From assembly GCA_016630905.1 (NCBI GenBank), contig WBMQ01000001.1:1984001-2048000 (forward strand): a DNA stretch of 64,000 nt. Direction: 5' to 3'. This DNA comes from Capillidium heterosporum (Eukaryota; Entomophthoromycota; Entomophthoromycetes; Entomophthorales; Capillidiaceae). Below are positions 25,336 through 35,570 of the stretch, piece by piece. A program made the translations under genes and the position numbers. The notes beneath the pieces are model-generated. The model was given only the letters and a program-made list of their open reading frames with translations, did not search any database and was not told the DNA's origin. Each line of letters starts with the position of its first letter. Position 1 is the stretch's first letter.

Positions 25336-26231
25336 CCTGAAAAGGATTCCAACGTTGTATTTATTTTCATTTTCATCACATATGTTCAGAACCAGAGCAC
25401 CCGAGTTCATACTGACTTTGTTCGAGTAAGCTCAACCTCATCTACAACCTACTAACTTTTTGCAGCTTAGTGACAGAAGAACGGTACAAAGACATCATAA
25501 GCTTCGACGCCAAAGGTGTTTCTATAGTCATCAAAAGCCTGTACGAGTTCGAGAAGCAGATCCTGAAATCACACTTCAAGAACAAGGACGTGCAGTCGTT
25601 GTCGAGGCAGCTATCGGTAAGCCTATCCTCTACAACCACCAACTAACGTCCACTTAGCTCTACGGCTTCATAAGGAAAACCGACGGTAGGCTGAACCGAG
25701 GCAAAGGTCTACACACACTGTGCATTTTCCAGCACCCCTACTTTGTCAAAGGCAGGCCTGACCTGCTCTCCTTAGTCAGCCGTAAAAAGTTCCACCCCAA
25801 CGACAAGCCACAGAAGCAGCCCTCCAGCCCCACCAACAACCACCTGAACAAAAGCGATAACCCCTACGCCGACGACCCCTACCCCTTACAAGACACCACC
25901 TCTATGTCTATGGCCAACACCATGTCGCGGTCGCGAAGCAACGAGTATAGCTTCAGTACAACCAACTACCACGAAAGCAGTACCTATGGTATGAACTTTA
26001 GCCGAGGTGACTACCACTACTCTCAAAACAATCTACCTACGAACCGACCTTGCTCGGTCAAATCCATACTTAACCAGAACAATATGGAAACAAGGCCTAA
26101 CATCAATCGATCGTTGTTTGATTCGTGGTTCTCCAACGACAGTATTTTGAGTCTCTCTTTGTTTCCCAAGGAGTACGAGCTAAATTATTCACCATCTCCT
26201 TAATTGCCTATTGTTAACTAATAAAATTAAT
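25336..26231. repeat. Identical palindrome tract A, left copy (HSF gene unit)
   Basis: These 896 bases equal the reverse complement of 27455-28350 (coordinates sum to 53686) with no difference in the parts I compared, including both introns and untranslated ends. Identity starts and stops sharply. Confidence 0.85.
25382..26203 (+). CDS. HSF-type DNA-binding protein, left palindrome copy
   Basis: Predicted transcription factor of 246 residues. Exons: 25382-25425, 25466-25616, 25658-26203, with introns of 40 and 41 nt carrying CTAAC branch sites. Residues about 7-105 match the heat-shock-factor DNA-binding fold: PEFILTLFDLV (helix 1), SFDAKGVSIVIKS, then the recognition-helix block QSLSRQLSLYGFIRK, where the family consensus is SFVRQLNMYGFHK, and finally FQHPYFVKGRPDLLSLVSRKK, matching F.H..F.RG..DLL..I.RK. 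The canonical Trp after helix 1 is Phe here. After the domain the chain is Pro/Asn/Ser/Tyr-rich with no evident coiled-coil trimerisation region, so it is shorter than Hsf1, Skn7 or Sfl1. Which HSF subfamily it belongs to, and its target, are unknown. Confidence 0.8.
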
Positions 26232-27454
26232 GCTGTTTGCCTATCATCCCAAAGTCAACCCCTGCCATAATATCCTATCTCTAACTTGACTGCTGTGCTG
26301 TTAAAGTCGAGGTTGATAGGAATTAGCTTACATCTTTTGGAAGGATGTGCGAGCATCAATAAAAGTTTATAATACTTCTGTATACCTAAGAATATTTTAA
26401 TTTGAACATCTGGTTACCTCGATATTCTAAACATAAGGCCACTGAATAAGCGTTATAATCAAATGGTTAAACAAGGTAAGTACAATATGGGATACATGCT
26501 CCTTATACGAAGCCAAAGATTTTCTGGTTTGATAAGCCATCTATTAAATTTGGTAGTAAATTTTCTCAATTTGAAAATGTTTTTACAAGATCATGGCATG
26601 ACACTTTTAAGAAAATGGTATAAATCTAACCGACGGCTAGCATTCCATTTTTCGATTTTATACATGCCCACATGAACCCAACATCAATTGCCAACCGGAA
26701 AGGCAGCTTATTTGAGTTTATAAGTAAGCCGGTTCATGTTGGAAAATTTGACACAGTTTCCTTGCAATCTAGGAAGCTGCAAAAGGCCAGCTGCTTTTAA
26801 ATATATACTTTTGAATAATAAAGGAATGTGAGGTACATATCATAGTTACTAAAGGTAGTGGTGGTGGGAGTGATTGTACGATATATTTACTTCATCAACA
26901 CCTTTGTAAAGGCTAGAACTCTATCCTTGCATACCGCTATCTGTAGTATCTGTAAATTAAAAAGATTTGTGGCTTCTGAAGTAAGACTTAGACCAGATCC
27001 CATCCATCAAAGGAGAGTTAACAATTTCCTATGGTAATTATATGCTACCACATTCCACTCTTTTTACCAACAAAGACCACTTGGGCTAGTTTAATTAGCT
27101 TTCAAGTAGCAACAAAAACACTAGCTTTAGCTTTTATTTACTCATATCTCTAAGTTATGGCTTAAAAATCTCTATACTGCTCATTAGAAACCAACGATAT
27201 AGAGTAGGCATAAATGACTCAAGCACATACTCAAAAACTATAATAATGATGATTAAAGGGAGATGTAGCCGAGATTTATTGAAAACCAGTAAAGTTAAAC
27301 TTATATTGGTGGTATATATAGATGGTGATGAACTTTTATTAGTGCTAACGAATCCTCAAAGCCAAGCTAGTTTTCTATCGAACCTTACTTCGACTGCACA
27401 GCAATAAGATTGGAACGTAGTAGTAGTTGACCTCAAGTTGGTAGGTAGCACACT
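26232..27454. other. Palindrome spacer
   Basis: 1223 bases between the two identical HSF units. Its outer 150-220 bases on each side still show weak inverted similarity (for example AATAAAAGTT near 26360 against AACTTTTATT near 27330), leaving a unique core of roughly 0.8 kb (about 26460-27240). The core is AT-rich. A small local inverted repeat (ACATGAACC near 26671, GGTTCATGT near 26730) is present. The 70-codon frame at 26463 has no recognisable features. Confidence 0.55.
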
Positions 27455-28350
27455 ATTAATTTTATTAGTTAACAATAGGCAATTAAGGAGATGGTGAATA
27501 ATTTAGCTCGTACTCCTTGGGAAACAAAGAGAGACTCAAAATACTGTCGTTGGAGAACCACGAATCAAACAACGATCGATTGATGTTAGGCCTTGTTTCC
27601 ATATTGTTCTGGTTAAGTATGGATTTGACCGAGCAAGGTCGGTTCGTAGGTAGATTGTTTTGAGAGTAGTGGTAGTCACCTCGGCTAAAGTTCATACCAT
27701 AGGTACTGCTTTCGTGGTAGTTGGTTGTACTGAAGCTATACTCGTTGCTTCGCGACCGCGACATGGTGTTGGCCATAGACATAGAGGTGGTGTCTTGTAA
27801 GGGGTAGGGGTCGTCGGCGTAGGGGTTATCGCTTTTGTTCAGGTGGTTGTTGGTGGGGCTGGAGGGCTGCTTCTGTGGCTTGTCGTTGGGGTGGAACTTT
27901 TTACGGCTGACTAAGGAGAGCAGGTCGGGCCTGCCTTTGACAAAGTAGGGGTGCTGGAAAATGCACAGTGTGTGTAGACCTTTGCCTCGGTTCAGCCTAC
28001 CGTCGGTTTTCCTTATGAAGCCGTAGAGCTAAGTGGACGTTAGTTGGTGGTTGTAGAGGATAGGCTTACCGATAGCTGCCTCGACAACGACTGCACGTCC
28101 TTGTTCTTGAAGTGTGATTTCAGGATCTGCTTCTCGAACTCGTACAGGCTTTTGATGACTATAGAAACACCTTTGGCGTCGAAGCTTATGATGTCTTTGT
28201 ACCGTTCTTCTGTCACTAAGCTGCAAAAAGTTAGTAGGTTGTAGATGAGGTTGAGCTTACTCGAACAAAGTCAGTATGAACTCGGGTGCTCTGGTTCTGA
28301 ACATATGTGATGAAAATGAAAATAAATACAACGTTGGAATCCTTTTCAGG
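27455..28350. repeat. Identical palindrome tract A, right copy (HSF gene unit)
   Basis: Reverse complement of 25336-26231. Boundary bases are CCTTTTCAGG at 28341-28350 and ATTAATTTTAT at 27455-27465. Confidence 0.85.
27483..28304 (-). CDS. HSF-type DNA-binding protein, right palindrome copy
   Basis: Encodes the same 246-residue protein as 25382-26203. Exons on the minus strand: 28304-28261, 28220-28070, 28028-27483, mirror positions of the left copy. The two genes point toward each other and toward the palindrome centre. Their coding sequence, introns and near untranslated ends are identical, but sequence upstream of 28350 differs from the left copy, so the two could be regulated differently. 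Function is unknown beyond predicted HSF-type DNA binding. Confidence 0.8.
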
Positions 28351-29786
28351 TAATGGTAGATGGGGTCTTTATATCTATTTCTTTGGAAAGATGGGAACTG
28401 TAGATTTTGTTCTAGAAGTAAAAGTTTGAATCGGCTTTAAATTTCCCCTGGCTGAACGAAACTTTAGTAAAAGGCTGGTTTTGGTGGTAAAATAAACTTT
28501 AATTTGACAATGAAATAGTTGATAACGTGTCTTACAATATACCCACTTGGGAAAATGCGTATAAATTATGCTCAAATACAGTTCCAATAAGCTGGGTCAT
28601 TATCAGCAATGGAATTTATAAACAAAGGCTCTGTAGTTCGGAACGCGGCAGTCCATTATAATCTACAACCGTTCCAAATAAAAGTAAGAGTAGTTGTAGA
28701 ATAACTTGTAAAGCTCTTGTAATCGGGATCACAACAAAATAGTTTTTGATTCAGAAACTTGATAACCCTTACTGGATTCTATTTATCCGGATTAGTTTAC
28801 ACTTGAGCAGAATAGACTTTTTTGCATATTGCGAATATATACTGGGTGTGATTTGTAATGCAAAGCTTCTTTTAGTAAATTTGAAGGATACATGAATAAG
28901 CTACTACTGAATTTATGTCATCACAGCTACTAGAACTTTGTAAAATTGTGAGGTTTAGACCTTACTTTTGAAACAGTTCATTTCAATATGAAAAGGTTGA
29001 TCGATTCAACATTTATAGGAGTGAAGCTTGATGCGCATGTTGGTTAAAAGTGCCTAGTGCACATATCTAATAGATATGCGTGGGTGCTATAACGAAAACT
29101 TTGTTCTTGAAATCTATACTTGGATCCGTTCATATTATTGGAAGCCAAACCTCTCATTTTGCAAGGAAAACGGTTAAAGAATTGTGCCTAAGAGTCATTA
29201 CTAATTGTAAACAGGTGGCATAGTAGCTCTGTTGAAATCGAGGTCCAATTTGAAAGGCAAAACCAATAGCTTTACCAAACCTATTCATTGCTTTCTATAA
29301 AAGGAAGCTGTCCAACCTTAAAGTACTGGCCTTTGATAATTAGTTTGTTCCGAGTAGCCAAAGCAGTGGTTCCTTGACCCAGATACCTTATCCCCAACTA
29401 CTTCTACTGAACCTGTTCAAACAATTAGACTTAATAGAGCTAACCAAAGCCCCAAAATCCTAAATTTGATACCCTGCCCATAACCAAGAACTACTTGCAA
29501 CTAGCTTTGTAGTGCCATATAAGGAACCATTTCCTCTTAAGGATACAGGTATTGGAACTGGTGATGAACCTAAGATATTGATTATTCGATAGATAGTATC
29601 CCTACATTTCTCTTCATTTCATAGAAACTTCGACTAGATGACATTTCCTAGTTGAAGCAGAAATTAGAACGTAATATGAGACTGGAAGAACAAAAAATGT
29701 AAAGATGTGGATATCCAGGTCAACCAAGTTGTACCAAAAATTTCTATTTGGATACTGGAAAACTTCTATAGTAGGCAGCACAACAA

Positions 29787-30344
29787 TATTCACTTTTGAC
29801 ACACCCACTATCCCAGGTATTAGGTAAGGAGACTGGTAATATGTAGTGTTTGGGTTATGATCGATACTCTCATTACAAAATATAGACATATCGAGCTACC
29901 ACACCTATCTCTACATAATACCGGTTGGAGATACTCGAAGCCCATTCGCTCGACATTCAAGAGCTGTATGTTGGACAACTTGGTCCTTAATTGGAATGCA
30001 TTTTAAATTGCTTGAAGGGATGGAAAGTATCCAGAATATTGCGTCAATTGCACATCGATCAGCCACATGTCTTCAATGGTTGCTAAATTTAGAAGCTTGG
30101 ATTGGTTATTCCTGTCAGCTGAGATGCTGCTTGAAAACAACCAGCTTTTGCTTGCAACTAATGTCCAAACCATTTTGGCAAAGTAAATCAAATGCGAAGA
30201 GTATTTTCCGATAGCTTTATAGAAATCATTACCAAGCGAGAGCACAAGCTAACTACAACCGCACAATTATAGTATTGGAAGCATTGTATAGGCTATTGGG
30301 AGCAAGTGAACAAGATATATGATCCTTCTAGCCATATTCTAAAA
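29787..30344. repeat. Near-identical palindrome tract B, right copy
   Basis: Inverted counterpart of 23311-23868, with only scattered differences, flanked on both sides by strongly diverged arm sequence. Confidence 0.8.
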
Positions 30345-32290
30345 AATACGGCACCGCTCTATGTTGGTGTTGTCACTCTTGATGCTGTACTTTGAACTAT
30401 TGAAATTCCACCCAAAATTTACATCTACTCATTTATATTTGAAAAGGAATGCGAACAAGAAAGCTTCAGTGTCACGCTGTACGTATCAATAACATTTATG
30501 GAAGGTGGAGTCCGCTTCCAATATTGAAAGTACAAACTCGTGGTCCAAAGTAATCAAACTAACAAGGGGTGGCCTTCATCAACTTAGTAACGCATATACC
30601 AGCCTAATAGTCATAAAGTTCGTGGGAAAGTATACTCCGATCAATATATTGAAACTCCTATTCAATTTTACTACCAACTGTTCCTAAAACCTACCGTCAT
30701 AACCAAAGTATATCCTTTTCAGATACTACTAATGTACGTCTAGTTAGTTTTGGTAATATGGTTCCTGCTACTATAACCTATATCATCAAACCTCCTATCG
30801 CTTTACTATATATTTAGTAGTTCCCAATCATACCTCGATCCAAACTTTCTCTGCTGTAATGCATATAAAATGAACTATATGGTATAAATTGTAACTAAGG
30901 TAAAAATATCTCAAAAGGCCGAAGCTAGAGTACAACTTATTACCCGCTTAATTTTTTCGCAAGCCGATGGTTGAAATACTGTCAGTTAAAGGTAGATATA
31001 AAAAGTTTATGTTTTGAAAATGATAGAAGCTTTCAAATTGGATTGGATTTCAATTTTTCAACGTTCCAAAAGGATGACTAGTTGACTAAGCTATTTCGAT
31101 CTTTCAACTATAACATATGCTTCTTTCACTATCACTGCTCCTTTATTTGATATATAGATGGGTTGTTTAAAAGTGCTTTGATCCAGCTATTTCTTACTAT
31201 ACATCTTAAATAATAGCCTTAACGTTTCAGTTACTTATATATTAGATTTAGTATTATGGCTTTAATAGATATATATCAAAAGGTACTACACCATCCTTAC
31301 AATAGACAGAACTACTTGGAAATTTACACTGCCCAGTTCTATTTTCCAAGCGTGCAAGTAATCCACTTTTCTCCATTAGAATCTATACTTCATGTTCTTT
31401 CAAAATCTAAATCTATTGACTTACATCCGGCTATTGTCTTTACCATATCTCCAGGATCCACCTCCTGAAACCTTATCATCAAAGCGCGGATAAATCATTG
31501 TATAGTTCAGCTACGTTACCCAGAACAGCTTTAGATCACATTCTACAGCCATCTCGCTATCAACCAAACATAAACTCAACCTTTGTATTATTAATTGGAA
31601 TGCAGTTTGTAACTATGGTTTATCCACAAATATTAGCCTAGAAAGCCCTGCCTGCCATTTCCAAGGCAAGTAGCCGATTTCTAAACTGAGTAACTACTAG
31701 ATGGAGGCACCCAATATAAACCATTTACATATATGGATATGAGCCATACGCCAAATGGGTCATTGTTACCAGTTCAATGCAGCTCATTATACCCTTTGTA
31801 TTCTAAAGCAGGAAGGGATACCTTACTCCATTAATAAAATTATCAATGGAGCTTGAGCTAGGATGTTACTGCATATACACTAAAATATTGGCTAATTATT
31901 TATACCGGCACCGAACTTAGTACAACAAGCTATATCTACTTCTAATAAAATACTTTTGCACTATATCATCACTTCAAAATATCTATACTTTAAAAATATA
32001 CTACTAGATACTTTGTCTTAGCTAGGAAAAATATATTAGATGAGGAGCTAATAGATTGTATCAGCTCCTTTTCAAAAGTTTACAGCTTTATATGGGCTGT
32101 AGTACTACTCCTAGCGGGATCAAATATCTATATCCGTAGAATTTAGTTTAACGAAGGTAGCCATTTGAAGTATAAATTGAATTCCATAGGAAACTTCAAT
32201 ATATAACCTGCAGCCTTACTAATATGGCGTTCTTCGCTTGTAAGGTACAGACCTAATAAATTAGATATCTTCCTTTAAAATATATATGAC

Positions 32291-32793
32291 AAATATGTAA
32301 ATGGCAATGGATATTCCTAAAGAAATCAAGCTTTCATAATCCTGTTGTCTTGTGTAATGTACTATATACAATCTTTGACTTGCAAAGACTATATTAGGCT
32401 TCGTTCCTTGTGGAAAGTGGTGCAAAATATACAATAGTTGGAGTTACTGTTAGAATACAAAATGAAGGTTCCTTACATTTGATATTAGCTCTGCTAATAT
32501 CCAATATCTAAATTTCCATTTCATTTTTGAATAATAATGTCAACTATTAAAAAGCTTCACTCATTTCACATACATGAAATAGGCTCAAATGAAAGGTTGG
32601 CAGTATCTTAAAATATAGTATTTAACCCAAATCAAAGGCAACATCAGTTATTGAGATTTGCCTCACAACACCACTACACTAACTCCATCCACCCCAGATC
32701 CAAATCAATCGTCCCTACATCCAAATCAAATCGATATACGGCGCACTTCCAATAGAAAACTAACTCCAACAAAACCACATCCATCCCTCAACC
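32291..32793. other. Right flank of the palindrome, no gene seen
   Basis: About 500 bases of AT-rich sequence between the palindrome arm and the mannosyltransferase pseudogene. No open frame of note. Confidence 0.5.
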
Positions 32794-33849
32794 CTATGTA
32801 AAGAACGAAGCTTTGCATAGCGATCATTTAAATTCAAAATCTTGTTTAGGACACCATACACGCTTCAACTCTTCATTAGACCTGGGGTAGTACTCGAATT
32901 CAGCATGCATGCACCTAGCATTCTCAAATAAATAGCTCTTATCTCTCCTCAAAGACAAAACAGCATATAAAGAATATATTTGAGCACCTTCCTACCCCAC
33001 ATAGAAAACCATCCTTATACAAATAATAAAAGTAGTTTGAATACCTTTCATCCCTCCATAATCCAAAAAACCATCTTAAAGTTGCCATTAAAAATGCAAG
33101 CATCCAAAAGTGAATTCAAAGTATATGAAAAAGCTGATGGAATTATTCTTGAGAGCATCTACTAACTCTTTTTTCACATTTAGCCAATTTAAATAATCGA
33201 CCACAAAGTTTCCACTGGCTTAGGCATTTCCTCAAGGGAAATTATAAACTCATAATACCTGCCATTCAATTTCATAAACAAGAAAGGGATCATGCTCATG
33301 TTGCAAAAGAGTTAGGCCTTTGGCTCGATGCACCAGTGGTAGCTATACTTCAAAATTAGATTAGCTAAAAAAAGAACACAAACTCGTTTCTCTACATACA
33401 TCCATAAACTTCCATCCTCCACAAAAAACTTTACCATCTGAATGCTTACCACGTCTTGTCTGAGTCCTATCGCTAATCTCAGATAAGGACCAATATTTCT
33501 TAAGTATAGGAAAAATTCAACTTTAGCTTTAGTAAACATTCTAGAAAAGTCTTAAATTTATCAGTAAAAAGTTGGTTATTTAGGAGGTACAGGTAGTTGA
33601 ACTTGGTGGAGCTGATCCTTCAAATTCAGTATCGCTTTGTGCTGCTGATTTAATTGTTATAGATGAGAACTACGAAACAGGATTTTTGGCAACTTCGTTA
33701 AAATAGGATGCCTGAATTTTAACTTCAACATCAGATCCTTCTTATAGAACTTTTGATTGCCATATATGAATTGTGAAATATATCACAACAGTTACTAAAA
33801 TCCCAGACTAGGATGTGCCAAATATCTCTACTCCATAACTTCAACACTG
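32794..33849 (-). pseudogene. Decayed GT15 alpha-1,2-mannosyltransferase (KTR/KRE2 family) pseudogene
   Basis: The minus strand carries broken remnants of a GT15 enzyme in the same order as the intact gene at 44191-45297. Seen in pieces and in different frames: FYKKDLML (intact LYKRDLTL), NNQLFTDKFK (NDQPFTEEFK), TKAKVEF, YSYHWCIEPK (YDYYWRVEPG), PFLFMKLNGRYYEFIISLEE (PFLQLKLNNKHYGFTISLKE), PVETLW, SLRRDK (TLRRDQ) and a C-terminal CKASFFT (CKASYFT). Several stops and frameshifts separate them, including a stop directly after the EPK motif. The sequence before the presumed start (ACTACTCTTTACAAAG) also matches the intact gene's upstream DNA, so the duplication included the promoter. It is certainly non-functional as read. 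Confidence 0.85.
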
Positions 33850-35570
33850 TAGTTTTATATAAATGAAGCAGCAGTAGCTATATGAATTTTACCTTTGTAA
33901 AGAGTAGTTAACTCTTAATAGTTTGGATTTAATAAATTGGTTATTTTTATTGCTTACTTTGGCTGGTCATAAATGGAAGATGTCAATTTTACTAATGCTC
34001 ATCTAAAGTACATATAATGAAGCTTAGAACAAAACATTGGCAAGTTTTTAGCCAAGCTAATATATCTTTCAGCGCATGTAAAAAATTTTCTTTGCAGTAC
34101 TATGGGTCAACAGAATTTGGAACACGTAGATCTGCAAAGTATATTTTTCTAATTATATGAATCCTATCCCAACAACACAGCTATAAGGTAAAGTCTTGGC
34201 CATTTTATAAAATGACTGGCTTCCCAATGAGTGTAATAGATGCTAGGAACAGAACTAACAGGTATAAATTCTACTTTGAAAGTTAATGGCATTAAAACTA
34301 TAGATGGATGGTAGTTCTAAAAATAAGTAGATGGATTGAGATGAATCGTGTCCTATTGTAAAAACTTACAAAAAATCTATAGATAGATGCATAATTGGTT
34401 TTGGCTTCAAATTTTTGCTTGCTTGAGGTAATAGTAAAGGTAGCTTAGAAGTTGGATATACTCCAACCTTACATCTCATCATGCCTTACTCAGGTGTGAT
34501 ATAAGAACTAGGCTGGATTTTATTATTTCAGCCTTCTCAACTTGGATAGGATCTTGAAGTTAGCATGTATCGAAATTCTAACAAATATCAATAAGTTCTG
34601 AATAGAATATCTATCGGCGGGTTGTTAAAGTATACAAGTTGAAGATATATCCAGTGTACATTTAGAATACAAGGTAGTGCCGAATTTTTAACTAAAGCCT
34701 CAATTTAAATTAGAGCTTTTGGCATCAACATCAGGTTGAATAGTGTCATTTGAAAACCGGTGACTTTAAGGTACTTTTACATTTGAAAGTATACTTAGGT
34801 ATATATGACTAGAAGGACACTGTCATTGGGGTTGGTCTTCATAGCAAAAAGCTTTGCTCAGTTTTCAAAGGATTTAAAAACATTCAAGATTCTTTCTAGA
34901 TAATTTGAGCCTTGAATTGAAAAATTCAATTTAGCACTTGATAATATACAATAAATTACCAACATTCACTAAAAGTTTAATAGCAGAAGCGTGCAAATTT
35001 AAAATTCATAGCTTTACTAAAGGGGACTTCCGACAACCAATAAACTACTTTGGCAATCAACACTTCATCGACCTACGGCGTAAATTAAAAGCAAAGGAAA
35101 AGGAGGAGGGGAAGGAGGATAGATGGATCGCCTTCGCTCAAAAGCTTTCAATTTCAATAAGATCCATCATCGTAATTTTAGCGCTACTATACTAAGCAAT
35201 GGATAAATGTTGGAGATAAACTGGGTTCCTTATTAACACAGAAAATCTAAGGGGCCAGCATCTACTAAGTACAGTGAACTTCTAAAATCAAATAGCCAGC
35301 TTTTATGACAATACCAATTTCTAACTATCAACTAACAACAATATAATAGCAATGAGGCTGGATATCCGGTTTCTATTAAAGTGAGTTAAACTTCGAGTGA
35401 TGTGAAACATAAACATAAACACAAGCATCCACATTGATTTTGAAGTTTAGATAAAACATAAGACGTAAACTATATAAACGCATTTAAAGCGTCTCTCTAC
35501 ATTCTTTTAAAACATTTCAAAAAATTCCCACAGTATAGTTTGTACAGTTCTCACAATATAGAATACTACG
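33850..35570. other. Gene-desert flank; one weak open frame
   Basis: AT-rich, mostly closed in all frames. The frame at 34938-35195 (plus, about 85 codons) has no ATG; it follows a TTTAG acceptor-like site and reads a Lys/Glu-rich segment followed by a hydrophobic end (IRSIIVILALLY). It could be a last exon of a small tail-anchored protein or chance. No family recognised. The end of the region is the promoter of the F-box gene. Confidence 0.35.

Larger units (their letters stand above)
21030..26460. repeat. Left arm of an ~11-kb imperfect palindrome
   Basis: Reading the minus strand of 27240-32290 recovers this stretch collinearly: the GATCCC...AGTAGTACTGCAGCCCATATAAAG module (21200), a TTTATCCACAA block (21690), the CCTTTTGGAACGT block (22290), a long near-identical tract (23311-23868), TGATCCCGATTACAAGA (24940), ACGGTTGTAGATT (25000), and the HSF gene (25336-26231). 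Between the two identical tracts the match is patchy (very roughly two thirds by eye) with indels. Past the HSF gene, diverged homology continues to about 26450. Apart from the HSF gene no convincing gene is seen; other open frames are short and not conserved between arms as proteins. Confidence 0.85.
27240..32290. repeat. Right arm of the ~11-kb imperfect palindrome
   Basis: Inverted counterpart of 21030-26460 in the same order read backwards: HSF gene (27455-28350), tract B (29787-30344), the CCAAAAGGATGACTAG block (31070), TTTATCCACAA (31620) and the GGGATCAAATATCTAT module (32120). The first module copy of the left edge (20986) has only partial equivalence here (GGCGTTCTTCG near 32225). 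Coordinate sums drift from 53686 in the centre to about 53655 at tract B and about 53330 at the outer end, showing net length change from indels. Confidence 0.85.

Noticed and set aside
23410..30245. 80-codon open frames found in both palindrome arms (23410-23652 and 30003-30245)
   Set aside because: They lack an ATG at matching positions, an indel shifts one relative to the other, and the opposite strand is equally open; nucleotide identity explains the shared translation.
21030..32290. Mating-type switching locus based on inverted repeats
   Set aside because: No homeodomain, alpha-box or HMG mating-type gene is visible inside or beside the arms; only the HSF-type gene is recognised.
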